Of a stretch of 64,000 nucleotides of DNA, positions 1 to 10,869 are shown one piece after another. The notes beneath the pieces were generated by a model. The model worked only from the letters and a program-made list of their open reading frames with translations, did not search any database and was not told the origin of the DNA. The DNA comes from Panulirus ornatus. Its lineage: Eukaryota > Arthropoda > Malacostraca > Decapoda > Palinuridae. Location of the stretch: positions 12,504,600 through 12,568,599 of the forward strand of contig NC_092250.1 of the NCBI RefSeq assembly GCF_036320965.1. The letters run 5' to 3'. Each line of letters starts with the position of its first letter. Positions within the stretch are counted from its first letter, which is position 1. Position numbers and translations under genes: made by a program.

Positions 1-1025
1 GGATATTCTGTTACCAAGGGTCTGAGAATTATACACAGGTTCTGGTCGCTTCATTGAGGGGCATTGTAAACATCCATCGAAACCCAAATGAAACACACAC
101 TCACCAATTAATCTGTCATACGTGGTAACATACATTGGCCTTAAAATAAGATCTTTAAGTATTTACAGATCGAGCTAAGCACGTAGGCATTTGCAGACTC
201 CACAGCAACTCAGAAAGCTAGACAGACAGCTACGCGTCGGTACGCAATCACAACCTTCGCTGTGGACGTGTGTGGAGGACTAACGTATGATAACGATACA
301 AATAAATACCTCAAGAGATGTGTCAAAAGTTTTGGTTACGATGAGTGAAAACCTCAGAATGCTTATCACTCTCACCAAATACCACCAAATATGAGACAAC
401 AAAAACTAGAAAAAACTGATATTGAATGCTGCTTAGATATTCTGAGTCCAGCTGCAAATATTATCTCTCTAGGTGATCTCAACCCAACACACACAAAGTA
501 TAAGAAAGAAAATATAGATCTTGCTGGTAATACAAATGAACAGCTGAACAACAGGATTCACAAACCGTAGAAGCGAAATGTTAGAGTACTGAATCTTTCC
601 TTTGGTTATCTGTCGTTTGTGATGATAGCATGTGTTCCTCTCTATGGCCATATCTATGTATGTTGTTGACTGTACACAAAGACGTGCGAAGCGATGGCTT
701 AAAAAGTCCGGGAGATGTCAGAACCTCCATGGCAGTTCAAAACGATTTGGATCCTGTCGGGGTGAAGGAACTCGCCTTTGTTCTTTCCTGTGCGTGACTG
801 CTTAAGATCTTGCATTCTGGTTTCGTAGAACTGCCGTCCTTGTTCCGCGGTTATCTTGGTTCTTCCTGGGTTGGCTCCTCTTTTACCCTCCCTGCTTCAT
901 CTCTCCGTGCTTTTACTTGCCTCGAGGGAAGAGACCCAGACATCCTGATCACACGGCTTGTTTACCCTAGCCGAGATATAAAGACCATTGTCTGGGTGCT
1001 GGTGGTGCTGGTCTGAGCGAGGGTT
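1..1025. other. no recognisable feature
   Basis: No gene or repeat is recognised. Open frames of 60-70 codons occur on both strands but have no recognisable motif, and the sequence is moderately AT-rich and looks unique. It follows the recognisable end of the decayed LINE at 1026-2811, so it may include more of that element decayed beyond recognition. Confidence 0.4.
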
Positions 1026-2811
1026 TTAGCGTTTGTGAACTTCTTTGTAGTTCCCAAGATGGTCATGGGGAAGTGTTCCAATTATTTGATTTCCCTCTGG
1101 TTCGTCAAACTGTGTTGGGTTCAGGTTAGAGAGCACACACTGCGCTTCAGGAGGGATGTTCTCAGAGATGATGTTCATGAGGTCAGTATGGACAACACGG
1201 GCAAGGGTTTTTACCTGTCCGTGAGAGGAGTGAATTCCTCTGTATTTTCTGTAGTCTACCCTGCAGCTTCTGTTAGCAAGTGTCACAATAGTGGCGTCTC
1301 TGAGGCAAGGTGATACTTCCTTATTCATCCCAGGTGTTGACTGTAATGGAGTGGAATGTTTTCAGTGCACTTCTAACCACAGATTAAAAGATCTCTGCTA
1401 GAATTCCTTCTTGGCCTGCAACCTATTCATCTTTTGATGGCTGTGACATCTGTATACTTTCCAAGTTTGCCCACACTAATATGTAAATGTCTTGATATCT
1501 TTCACAATCCCAAACAACCTGAAAGGGGCCCAGTGGTCTGTTGCTGTTTGAATTCCTTTGTATTCCTTGTATTCACCTCTACCGTCAGTCAGGCTCTCTA
1601 TGGACGACTTTTAGTAATATTTGGTGTAGGACTGAGGATTCTGCAGTGGGGTCTTATTCAAAAAGCAGTCAAATTTCCCACCCATATATATGTGCGCCAT
1701 GCCGACCTTGCCCATGATCAGCGCGCGCTGCTCCTTTGACAGATGGCAAGAAAGGAACAGATTCCTATAAAGCGATTTTAGGGAAGAGAACATTTTACGA
1801 TTGCTGGTGATTTTGCAATGTTTAGGAACTTTACCTCCCATTGTCCATCACTCACCGTAGGTTGCTTTAGATTGAAGGTGCTTGAAATGAGTCTTTTCCG
1901 GCAATTTAAGTTGGTCCATCTTTTTAAGCCATAAAGTTATAGTTATTTTCCTCCACTATGTCGTCAGACTAGCTAGCTTCGGTGCACTCTGGAACTAACC
2001 ACGTTCATGAGTTCGGTGATGACCTTTTAATCTGGTTTACTGATCGTGAGGGAGTTTAACAACTCGTCAAGCTCCTGTTGGAACTGTTCTCCGTAGCCGA
2101 TGTCATTAAGACCAGCAACACCCACGAGAGATCTTGACTGGTGTGGAACCCTTGTGGTGTGTTGGAGCAATATGGAGGCCAGCTGTTAGACTCGGATTAA
2201 CCCATGGTCAGTCTTTCAGGCTGGCGGCCATGCAAGGCTCTGGTGACGTTCAATTCCTGGATTTGATTTGTGCCATCACGATTGACGACATGATGAAGCC
2301 ACTTCTAGTGGTCGGACCTTGGGTGACTTCAAATTGCCTCATACTTCTCTGCTTGCTTAAGAGAGTGTTTGAGCTCAGGAGTCTGTGCCCACTACTATTA
2401 CTCGAGAGGTGTAAGTAATCGTTGTTCGTCACTCCTAAGCCATAAGTTCCCGTCATCTTCTATCCACTGAATGCCGTCCTTAACCATACGGACGTTGGCG
2501 CACGACGAGAGTCTGTCTTTCGTTGATGTGAACTTGATTTGTGTTGTATAAGCTGAGTAAAAAAACAAAGTTTCCACCATCTGAGCTTCGAAAAGTTGAT
2601 ATTGACTTGATGGAATCGATTCAGTAGAAACTGGAGGTTTAATGGGACACTCATTGATGTCTTTAGGAAGGTCTGGCGTCTCTTTCAAATGAGCCAATTT
2701 ATTTGCAAGGCGAACTCCATGAATGCCGCCACCTTCATATGCTGCTTCACCGAATCTGAGGAAAGTGTGGCCACATTTTAGCTCACTCACAGAGCGTAGA
2801 GCGGTCAACAC
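1026..2811 (-). mobile_element. decayed APE-type LINE: endonuclease and start of reverse transcriptase
   Basis: Read on the minus strand, 2811-2398 resembles the middle of a LINE apurinic-type endonuclease (GHTF near the start, then IHGVRLANKLAHL and LPKDIN in the spacing of the GYTF...GVGFAIKN...LPKGIND block of this family). Around 2456-2200 the frame shifts and resembles the endonuclease C-terminus (GHRLL.SNTL, then WLHHV.NRDG, then VTRALHGR). At 1328-1026 lies the start of a reverse transcriptase: LRDATIVTL, YRKYRGIHS, LMNIISENIPPEAQC, matching the DATIV.LYK..NYRGISLL...ESQCGF region. No copy of the RT catalytic motifs follows. The element needs several frameshifts and carries stops, so it is an old pseudogene. 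The clade is uncertain. The 1329-2130 stretch between the two domains is too decayed to align by eye. The assignment rests on motif order and memory of the family, not on a search. Confidence 0.5.
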
Positions 2812-3769
2812 TAAACATTATGAATATACGGAATGGGTAGGTCAAGTATATCGCGTTGAGTAACTGTGCACTGTAAATATAGTTACCCACAAAGAATGTC
2901 TCAGCATTCTTATCCAAAGTATGTGCCGCCTCGTGAATAAAAACACGTTCCATCATAGGAATAATACCAAACTACTGATATGGTAAATATGTTCTTTTGG
3001 CCAATACTGTCTGGCCCGCCAAGTGGTAAGGACAACCATGACACGTAGATGAACAAGATAGACAACATTGTAACTGGCAAAAGCAAGGCCAGGCGGATGA
3101 CTGACAAATATCCCAGACACGGATAACGGAACATCGATCCGTACCTTCCTGCGAAATAAGACAAGAGGAGATAACTACCATCCTGGTGCAAATGGGACGG
3201 GACACAAGACACCACGACAGTCAAACGAGGGCAGTATGTCACAGGACTGATTAGAACACTCCCATAACAACGCGTCAGGCAATAGATGTGACACCTCTGG
3301 TACCTGCCAACATAGAAACACGAGCCTCAGGAAGCAGGACGTACTGAAAGAGCTGGTCTCTTTGATAGGGTCACTCACCCTCAAAATGGGTGAAGTGGGA
3401 GTGTTAGATATCACGGCTGAACGCTATGGTTATTCCAGGAAGAAGGAAGCAGCCAAACACGAGCTCGCAAGACTACAACGAACATCTGAGGGACATCGTA
3501 AGATATCCTACCAAGGTAAGCTTGAAAACCAGCTCCACACATCATCTGTAAGTGGAAATGGTTGAGAAACCAAACCACAACGTCGCTGGAAGTAGTTCAG
3601 AAGAATATCTGCACAAAATTGTTACTTTATGTGAGCACGAAGTTGTTATTCTGATTATGTGACGGTGTCGAGTAATCCTTAGCTGACGAGATGAATGTGG
3701 CTGATTTGAGATGCACTCCAAACATGTTTCAGAATAAGTGAGAAAGGAAAGATTAAAAAAGTTCAAAGC

Positions 3770-3770
<1 letters not shown>
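2812..3770. other. no recognisable feature
   Basis: Overlapping short open frames on both strands (for example 3175-3414 minus and 3362-3565 plus) show no domain I recognise. No repeat structure was seen until the (GA)n tract. Confidence 0.4.

Positions 3771-3775
<5 letters not shown>

Positions 3776-3843
<68 letters not shown>
3776..3843. repeat. (GA)n microsatellite
   Basis: Uninterrupted GA dinucleotide tract of about 33 units. The long SLSLSL open frame on the minus strand is an artefact of this tract. Confidence 0.97.
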
Positions 3844-3845
<2 letters not shown>

Positions 3846-4084
3846 TGTGTTCCTTTTTTAATATGCAAATACGATTTGGAGATCCTGTGAAAGAGACAAA
3901 GTTTCACCGTGAAGAGAGATATTGTTAACATACGCTTTCTTCCAGGACCAGAGAGAAGAAGGATGTAGTTAACATGCACGTTTTTCCTGGACCAGAGAGA
4001 AGGATATTGTCGACATACGGTTTCTTCCGCGACCAGATTCCAGGAAATCATTCTTAGTAAATGCGAAGTATTTTTATCAAAGGC

Positions 4085-4085
<1 letters not shown>

Positions 4086-4138
<53 letters not shown>
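4086..4138. repeat. (TA)n tract at the 5' edge of RTE copy A
   Basis: About 26 TA units. The truncated 5' end of LINE copy A starts directly at its right edge, in the middle of the RT coding region. Confidence 0.97.
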
Positions 4139-4141
<3 letters not shown>

Positions 4142-5567
4142 GGATAAGAGTGAGTGCTCAAATTACAGAGGTATAAGTTTGTTGAGTATTCCTGGCAAAT
4201 TATATGGGAGGGTATTGATTGAGAGGGTGAAGGCATGTACAGAGCATCAGATTGGGGAAGAGCAGTGTGGTTTCAGAAGTGGTAGAGGATGTGTGGATCA
4301 GGTGTTTGCTTTGAAGAATGTATGTGAGAAATACTTAGAAAAGCAAATGGATTTGTATGTAGCATTTATGGATCTGGAGAAGGCATATGATAGAGTTGAT
4401 AGAGATGCTCTGTGGAAGGTATTAAGAATATATGGTGTGGGAGGCAAGTTGTAAGAAGCAGTGAAAAGTTTTTATCGAGGATGTAAGGCATGTGTACGTG
4501 TAAGAAGAGAGGAAAGTGATTGGTTCTCAGTAAATGTAGGTTTGCGGCAGGGGTGTGTGATGTCTCCATGGTTGTTTAATTTGTTTATGGATGGGGTTGT
4601 TAGGGAGGTGAATGCAAGAGTTTTGGAAAGAGGGGCAAGTATGAAGTCTGTTGGGGATGAGAGAGCTTGGGAAGTGAGTCAGTTGTTGTTCGCTGATGAT
4701 ACAGCGCTGGTGTCTGATTCATGTGAGAAACTGCAGAAGCTGGTGACTGAGTTTGGTAAAGTGTGTGAAAGAAGAAAGTTAAGAGTAAATGTGAATAAGA
4801 GCAAGGTTATTAGGTACAGTAGGGTTGAGGGTCAATTCAATTGGGAGGTGAGTTTGAATGGAGAAAAACTGGAGGAAGTGAAGTGTTTTAGATATCTGGG
4901 AGTGGATCTGGCAGCGGATGGAACCATGGAAGCGGAAGAGGATCATAGGGTGGGGGAGGGGGCGAAAATTCTGGGAGCCTTGAAGAATGTGTGGAAGTCG
5001 AGAACATTATCTCGGAAAGCAAAAATGGGTATGTTTGAAGGAATAGTGGTTCCAACAATGTTGTATGGTTGCGAGGCGTGGACTATGGATAGAGTTGTGC
5101 GCAGGAGGATGGATGTGCTGGAAATGAGATGTTTGAGGACAATGTGTGGTGTGAGGTGGTTTGATCGAGTAAGTAACGTAAAGGTAAGAGAGATGTGTGG
5201 AAATAAAAAGAGCGTGGTTGAGAGAGCAGAAGAGGGTGTTTTGAAATGGTTTGGTCACATGGAGAGAATGAGTGAGGAAAGATTGACCAAGAGGATATAT
5301 GTGTCGGAGGTGAAGGGAACGAGGAGAAGAGGGAGACCAAATTGGAGGTGGAAAGATGGAGTGAAAAAGATTTTGTGTGATCGGGGCCTGAACATGCAGG
5401 AGGGTGAAAGGAGGGCAAAGAATAGAGTGAATTGGAGCGATGTGGTATACCGGGGTTGACGTGCTGTCAGTGGATTGAATCAAGGCATGTGTATGGGGGT
5501 GGGTTGGGCCATTTTTTTCGTCTGTTTCCTTGCGCTACCTCGCAAACGCGGGAGACAGCGACAAAGC

Positions 5568-5582
<15 letters not shown>
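4139..5582 (+). mobile_element. RTE-like LINE copy A, 5'-truncated
   Basis: The copy begins inside the RT domain at the NYRGISLL block and runs to the 3' end of the family, followed by a short A run and (TA)n. The RT active-site FADD lies near 4690-4705 and the C-terminal FGHMERM near 5250-5275. The 3' UTR is only about 120 bp. Compared with full copies (D, E, F) about 400 bp are missing, and the deletion junction falls at the repeated hexamer CATGTG, joining GGCATGTG to TATGGGGGTG. The terminal block with GCGCTACCTCGC and GGGAGACAGCGACAAAGC is intact. One in-frame nonsense change at 4452-4454 (TTA in other copies, TAA here) separates an N-terminal fragment from an otherwise open frame to 5459. 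High similarity to copies B, E and H suggests recent insertion. Confidence 0.9.
4141..5459 (+). pseudogene. reverse transcriptase and C-terminal domain of copy A, one nonsense codon
   Basis: LINE ORF fragment of about 440 codons. In order it has the RT fingers block, motif A (AFMDLEKAYDRVD) near 4360-4400, motif B (GLRQGCVMSPWLF) near 4540-4580, motif C (LLFADDTALV) near 4685-4710, a thumb region, and the C-terminal GRPNWRWKDG block near 5330-5360. The product would copy element RNA into DNA at a nicked target. There is no endonuclease domain because the 5' half is missing. A stop at 4452-4454 cuts the frame just before motif B, and the downstream part stays in the same frame to the natural stop at 5457-5459. 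It cannot make a functional protein. Confidence 0.85.

Positions 5583-5583
<1 letters not shown>

Positions 5584-5629
<46 letters not shown>
5584..5629. repeat. (TA)n tail of copy A, shared edge with PLE
   Basis: About 23 TA units. It is the 3' tail of LINE copy A and at the same time abuts the terminal sequence of a Penelope-like element starting at 5631. Confidence 0.97.
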
Positions 5630-5630
<1 letters not shown>

Positions 5631-5631
<1 letters not shown>

Positions 5632-6660
5632 CTATGAGTCCACGGGGAAAAATGAAACACGATAAGTTCCCAAGTGCACTTTTGTGTAATGATCACATCA
5701 TCAGAGGAGATACAAAAAAGAAATATAAGTCAGTTGATATACAACGAAGAGACGTAGCTAGGACTCGTATCATAAACTTATTATGTGGACAAGAAAGGGA
5801 ATTCTTTACAGATTTTATCAACGATAAGGCTATGCAATTTGTATAGACCTTCACTAATATTAAGGTTATAATTCTTTGTGTATTCAATAATAGAAGATTC
5901 AATGATATTTCTCATTGTACTGGAGTTAGAGTTAATAACTGAGATGGCATTACTCCGGTCAATACAGTGATCATAGTTTTTAACGTGATTAAACAAGGCA
6001 TTTGATTCTTGTCCTGTTCTTATACTATATTTATGTTGCTTAAGATCTTACAGAAAGATCCTTACCAGTCTGCCTAACATACAGCTTATCGCAATTTCTA
6101 CATGGCACTTTATAGATGCATCCAGGAGAATTTTCTGGTGAGTTCCCGATTAAGATATTTTTTATAGTATTATTGTTGCTGTAGGTAACATTTACATTAA
6201 AGGATTAAAGCAACATGGGAAGTAAAGTAAAATTATTATTGAAAGTGAGAACTAAAAGATTTTTGGTGTCAATGGAAGGTTTGGGTTCAACTCTATAAAA
6301 TGATTTCTTTGCAAACTTGAGGGATTTATCAATGAAAGACCTACGGTACTTTAACTTAGATCCAATAGAATATATCTTCTCAAACTCATCAATATACTCT
6401 GGACTGCAAATATGTAATGCCTTAATGAACATAGATTAGAACGATGATAATTTAACTCTGTCATGCTAAGGTGAGTAATAATTGATATATGAGCATACGT
6501 TGGTAGGTTTTCTGTATGTGCTAAACTTAAACTTGTTTCCTTGTCTATAGATAGTGCAATCTAAAAATGGTAACATACCATTATTTCATTTTCTACAGTA
6601 AATTTGATGGAAGTTACTGAATTGTTAAGTAAGGGGAGAAATGTTTGTAAATTTTCATTT
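5631..6660 (-). mobile_element. Penelope-like element: RT tail, GIY-YIG endonuclease and terminal repeat
   Basis: Read on the minus strand from 6660 to 5631, the piece starts in the RT C-terminus (PTNENLQTFLPLLN), passes KFTVENE and KFS.YRKPTNVCS near 6540-6490, then SIGSKLKYRRSFIDKSLK near 6380-6310, and reaches the GIY-YIG nuclease (CDKLYVRQTGKDLSVR near 6100-6045, then LFNHVKNYDHCID near 5990-5955). It ends with the family terminal sequence, including a hammerhead motif, at CTCATAGGAAT. PLEs encode an RT related to telomerase and a GIY-YIG nuclease. Several frameshifts break the frame: for example, the FIDKSLK region and the nuclease are in different frames. The FRYIDDV catalytic region is absent because the element is truncated and joined to other PLE scraps near 6660-6740. 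Confidence 0.82.
5663..5712 (-). ncRNA. hammerhead ribozyme motif in PLE terminus, core mutated
   Basis: On the minus strand the order is stem I strand TCCT, core CTGATGA (complement of 5698-5704), a short stem II built from GTG and CAC, then AAAA where other copies have GAAA, then the self-complementary octamer AGTGCACT (5673-5680) and TGGGAAC. The G of the essential GAAA is changed to A (plus-strand T at 5683). That G is the catalytic general base in hammerheads, so this copy is predicted inactive. Hammerheads in PLE terminal repeats are established in the literature; this assignment was made by eye. Confidence 0.65.
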
Positions 6661-6734
6661 GTTGGCTAAGGCAAGGAAAAAGTGTCGAGTTTAGCATATA
6701 TAGAAAACCTACCAATGTATGCTTTAAAATTGCT

Positions 6735-7022
6735 TGGGGACAAATTAATAGTTCTTCGTGTTAGAAATTAAGACAGAATCATTGACGTTGCTTGTGGCAT
6801 AATCAGCAGAGGGGTATAGGATAAGGTGATTTTCAAGATCTATGGTGTGATCATTTTCATGACAATGTTTACCGATCGCATGTTTGTGGTCATCCCTGTG
6901 TGCTCCATGACGGTCCCAATAACACATCTCCGTTTTAGTTTTCCCTTTCCGGCGTATATGAATATTTTCACACGCCTTGTATTGGACGGCGTAAACACTC
7001 CTAAGTAGGCCAAGTCATGCAA
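6735..7022 (-). mobile_element. second PLE family: GIY-YIG endonuclease C-terminal fragment
   Basis: On the minus strand the translation shows a YAGKGKTKTEM-like block, then GAHRDDHKHAIGKHCHENDH, then TIDLEN and DSVLISNTKNY. The order and spacing fit the end of a PLE GIY-YIG nuclease (helix with R/H, the AI.KH....H.IDW.N block, the ESVLI.NT.NFNLS block). The sequence differs from the PLE at 5631-6660, so it is a separate family. A frame change is needed between the two halves. No RT part is present. It is joined without a spacer to the other PLE debris at about 6735. Confidence 0.5.
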
Positions 7023-7442
7023 CATAACATATTCGGTCGGGACTGAGGTGTAAGTGGTAGAAGACCTCTGAGTGAGAAATATATGCCGAAGTGGGTGAAG
7101 GCACTTGCATACATCACAAGATTACGTCCAGTTCTTGCATACGGCTCTGTTACATGGAGCCCTACTCTATAGTGCGGCAGAGACGTGCACATCGTAAAGA
7201 TATTGGTACTCATATATGTATTATATATAGACAACATGGATAAGTAAAGTTGGAAAAGAAAGGATCAGATGACATATTCTGAAGATGGGGCCAGTGAGGG
7301 ATCTGAGATGCTCAGCAGTTGACAGGCTATTGGCCTCATGAAAGGATGAAAGAAAAGCATTAAGATTGATGGAGAATACAAGCATTTTTCTGTCTTTGTT
7401 ACATAGTTCTGTCCTGCACCGTTCTGTATAGACATCAGGTAC
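7023..7442. other. no recognisable feature
   Basis: Overlapping short minus-strand frames with no recognisable domain. No repeat seen. Confidence 0.35.
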
Positions 7443-7561
7443 CTGTATGATATGAGCTGTCTTCGTGGTTCTCCTATACCAAACTCTGCACTGGAGTTTT
7501 CTGATGCTTTGAGAACATTTATTACCCAATTTCCAACTGTGTATTCACTTGCATGTGAGAC
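7443..7561 (-). other. weak candidate exon of unknown product
   Basis: On the minus strand a 119-nt open segment is flanked by a good acceptor (GTTACATTTCAG before 7561) and a good donor (CAG then GTACCT after 7443). It is open in one frame and begins VSHASEYTVGNWVINVLKAS, ending EFGIGEPRRQLISY. The phases are 0 at the acceptor and 2 at the donor. The amino-acid composition is protein-like and unlike the retroelement debris around it. I do not recognise the family. Splice consensus matches of this quality occur by chance in tens of kilobases, so confidence is low. Confidence 0.2.
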
Positions 7562-8639
7562 CTGAAATGTAACCAGTATCTTTACATGAAAGAAAAATAG
7601 ATAAAATCCCTTCAAAGAAACTTGTTGCTCGAGCAAGTCTGCCGGTATAAGATGTCTTGTGAGTAGTGTGTCGTATCTGCTTCTGGAAAAAGGATTTATG
7701 TGGGAAATGTTTGTGGTGGAATGCGTAGGTATGTAGAAAACCTAGGCAGATCCCGTTCATAGAAGCCTTTTCATAGGAGAGTCTATATAAGGAGTGTAGC
7801 ATGGAGCAGGATCTTGTACAGTTATTTACTCCCAATATCTCTCATTCTCAAAAAGAAAAAGACTTACACATGAGCCACTGGGCAAATGTGCTGTCAGTCT
7901 TTCCCACGTACTCTCTCGCTCTCTCTAGCAGCAGCAGCAGCAGTAGTAGAAGCAGTGAGTGAAGCTAGAATACGATATTGCTGGTGGTGGTGGTTTTGGA
8001 CAAAGCTGAAGTGATGACCGGGGGAAGGATGTGCGGGTGCGGGAAGATAGGGGACAAGTGGTGCTGCGACGCTGGGCGGACTGTGACACGGGGATGAGAT
8101 GAGTGTGAAGCAGACTCGACTGCGATGCTGGTTCGAGCTGGTGTCGTAACCGTGGGTTCATAAGCTCATGGTTTTATGTTGACAGTGCTGAAAATGGGAA
8201 GTGGTGTGATTGTGATGATTGGATGAGGCTTTGGTAAGGCTGGAGAATACTTGCCCTCACGAAATATGGACTGTTACTCTCCGATCTCATCTCTGGAAGT
8301 GGTATTTTGGAGTGATACATAAAGATGTTAGATGTTGATGTAATGATGCTTGTACTGAATCCACCAGCTGACTCCTCCTAGTCAGTAAATGACTGACAAT
8401 TATACATACGTTATATTATTTTGTGGGCGGACAAACATATTTTATTGAGGAGGTCGTCGATAGATGTTTACAGGGAGTTGACTACTTAGGAGGCATTACG
8501 TTCCTATAAGATGTATGCAACAGGAACTTTTACAGCTATGTGAGTCTTGGGCATAATCCATGCAGTTGCATGAGGGACATTAGGTAACACTTTGTCGTAT
8601 AGCGTCTGGATTTCAAACAAAAAAGTTCAGTATACTTTG
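7562..8639. other. no recognisable feature
   Basis: Apart from a short AGC/AGT trinucleotide run near 7927-7955, nothing is recognised. The open frames are short and low in complexity. Confidence 0.35.
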
Positions 8640-9250
8640 AACGTGTGAGAAATTCAGCTGTAGTGTCATCCACGCCATCTGCTTTGCCACACTTCATCTT
8701 ACGCAAGGCTTTCGCCACCTCTTGTCTTTTCACCTAACTATTTGCCGTGGTTTCTCCTTTGCGTGACTCCACGTCTCGAACACAGCATCTTTCTCAGTTA
8801 ATAGTCCTGCAGAATACTAACCCCATCCTCTCTTCACTTTTGCTTTACCTCTTACAACGTCTCTTCACTGATATTCCATTTCTTCTCTTGTTCTCTTCAT
8901 AGTATTCGCTTCCTTCCGAGACATTACTTCTACCTGCAAGTTCATCAATGCTCCCTCACCCTAACTCTGTTCTGCCCTCTTTTTCAGCCTCTGCGCCTTG
9001 CTCTTAACTTCCTGCTGCTTCCTCTTGTATATATCCCAATCACTCGCACGCCTTCCCCACAAATAATGCTCATACACGTCTCTTTTTCTAACAAAACTTT
9101 TTTCGCCTCGCCACTCAGTACCGTTTCTCACGTCCCTACACCCTACCTAATACATGCCACACCTTTTGCCATTCTCACCCAATCTCTTTTGGTATCTCCA
9201 CACGCGAGCCTCCTCTCCAAGCTCAATTATTTTCACCATCCTCTTCCCTC
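8640..9250 (-). mobile_element. RTE-like LINE copy M: endonuclease-RT linker fragment, decayed
   Basis: On the minus strand 8733-8650 encodes VAKALRKMKCGKADGVDD.TAEF, matching the REEVVKALRKMKAGKAAGLDGIAVEF block of copies F, G and K. Between about 8880 and 9250 the nucleotide sequence tracks copy K at 58560-58970, the linker between endonuclease and RT. The segment between these blocks is poorly preserved. Both ends are truncated and there is no (TA)n boundary, so this is an older insertion than copies A-F. Confidence 0.65.
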
Positions 9251-9835
9251 CCATATCTTCTCCTATGTACGTCCGAATCCGAGATGGCTACAATTGGGGC
9301 ATAGAATTGGAATTACCCTGTCGGCTGCCACCATGAAATCAGAGATGGATTGCAGGTAAGGATGATGTGTGAAAGTAGAGGACTATACATACATGTGGTA
9401 TGTGGCTCAAGAGAAAGAAGATCGTACGGAGAGAAAGGAGCGCAGTAAGGTTGTGTGGAGAAGCAGAAGGACTTCGAAGGTTGGTGTGCGGAGGCAAAGG
9501 GACTGTATCGTGTGGTGTGGGCATGGAAGAGGGAGGTGTAGGTTGTGTAAGTAATTACATAGTAAGTTAATAGGGACGTGGGCTCTACAGTGAGGGTGAC
9601 CTAATAGACTGAGGCTGTATTTTGGGGAATGACGTATTGTATAGATAAAAGGGGGAGAGAGATGCCTATAGAGAGGCCAATGGAGGATTATGTGCGTAAT
9701 CAGGATAATTAGCTATTGAAAAGGTAAATGTGTAGTGTTGTTGTGGAGGAGAAGTGTTCACTGCGCAATATGGAGACGAGGTCACAGACATGCGGAGATG
9801 AGAGCCTGCCAGTTGCTCTGGTGATGAAGGGATGT
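9251..9835. other. no recognisable feature
   Basis: Purine-rich stretch with short open frames. No motif recognised. Confidence 0.35.
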
Positions 9836-9942
9836 GAGCAATCAGAATATTAGAAAGGTTTAAGCAATCGGAATATTAGAAGGATTTAAGCAATCAGAAT
9901 ATTAGAAGGATTTAAGCAATCAGAATATTAGAAGGGTTTATT
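9836..9942. repeat. 26-bp minisatellite, 4 copies
   Basis: Tandem copies of a unit containing AAGCAATCAGAATATTAGAA followed by GGATTT. The copies differ at one or two positions. Confidence 0.9.
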
Positions 9943-10349
9943 CCTTGATTACTTTTACACAAGAGTGACACAATACTCGATACACCTTTTTTTTTTTTTT
10001 GAGGTTTTCTCTTTACTGACTGCCGGCTATTTACAATTTGTTATAATATCACAGGAGTTTAATTTCCGTGTAATAGGCGTGAAATTAGATAGATTTCGTC
10101 GACGGAATAAATCGCTACTAGTCAGGGGACTGAGCATAGATTACGTTATAATTAAATCTTCTCATTTCACTTAAAGTACAAAGACATCGTTGCAATTATG
10201 ACAGAAAATTTCGGTATGTGCATCTAACAAAAGCCTATAGCCTATATGGAGCCGGCAATATAACTATACCTCATCAGTATGTTGAAGCATATCTTGAACG
10301 GATCATATTCACTTCAGAATGCAAGAAAAAGTATGTTGGTTACTTGGTT

Positions 10350-10446
10350 GGTTATTTGGGGCCTCGGGCCTCTATCGACTGCCAGTGTCATCGAGGCCAC
10401 CAACTTCGTTATAACCCTCAGTCAGAAAGTCTTGCTACACTGAGGG
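10350..10446. other. nested hairpin pair
   Basis: GGTTAT at 10350-10355 pairs with ATAACC at 10411-10416, and inside it GGCCTCG at 10360-10366 pairs with CGAGGCC at 10392-10398. Immediately after, CCCTCAGT at 10415-10422 pairs with ACTGAGGG at 10439-10446. This could be a structured RNA or a small foldback repeat; no family is recognised. Confidence 0.45.
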
Positions 10447-10869
10447 CGCAGTATAGTCCTAATACCTCACACACTCCCATTGCATGTACGATCGTGGGGT
10501 ATATAGTGCCATGTTTCTCCGTGTTCTTTGTCTTCATAGCCACTTGTCCGTTTCTCATGCCTATTTACATTTTAGTGATACCCTTGTTGGTGGTGAACAA
10601 GATGGATCTAGGAAGAGAAGAGGATGTACACGTCAGACATTGCACATGAGTTCTAGGGACAGCATATGGTAAAGTGTATAGAAAAGAACTATGTGGTGTT
10701 CTTACTCGTAATGGTGAGTATAGCTCACTTTCGAATACTGCTGAGAGGTATCCTAATGAAAGCATTGCTTGTGTGACTGCTTGTATGTGGTAGAATGAGT
10801 GTGTGAGGTGAAATGAATACGGGAGTAAGAGATTCTGGGATGAGAGTGAGGTGAGGCGAATGTTGTGTA

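Noticed and set aside
3542..4051. 169-codon minus-strand frame with SLSLSL
   Set aside because: It is driven by the (GA)n tract at 3776-3843 and has no motif elsewhere. The same applies to the frames at 16052, 33141, 49519 and 53196.
10218..10649. 143-codon plus-strand frame with hydrophobic C-terminal stretch (VGYIVPCFSVFFVFIATCPF)
   Set aside because: It spans the nested hairpins and shows no conserved domain. The hydrophobic run may be chance, so it is not listed as a gene.
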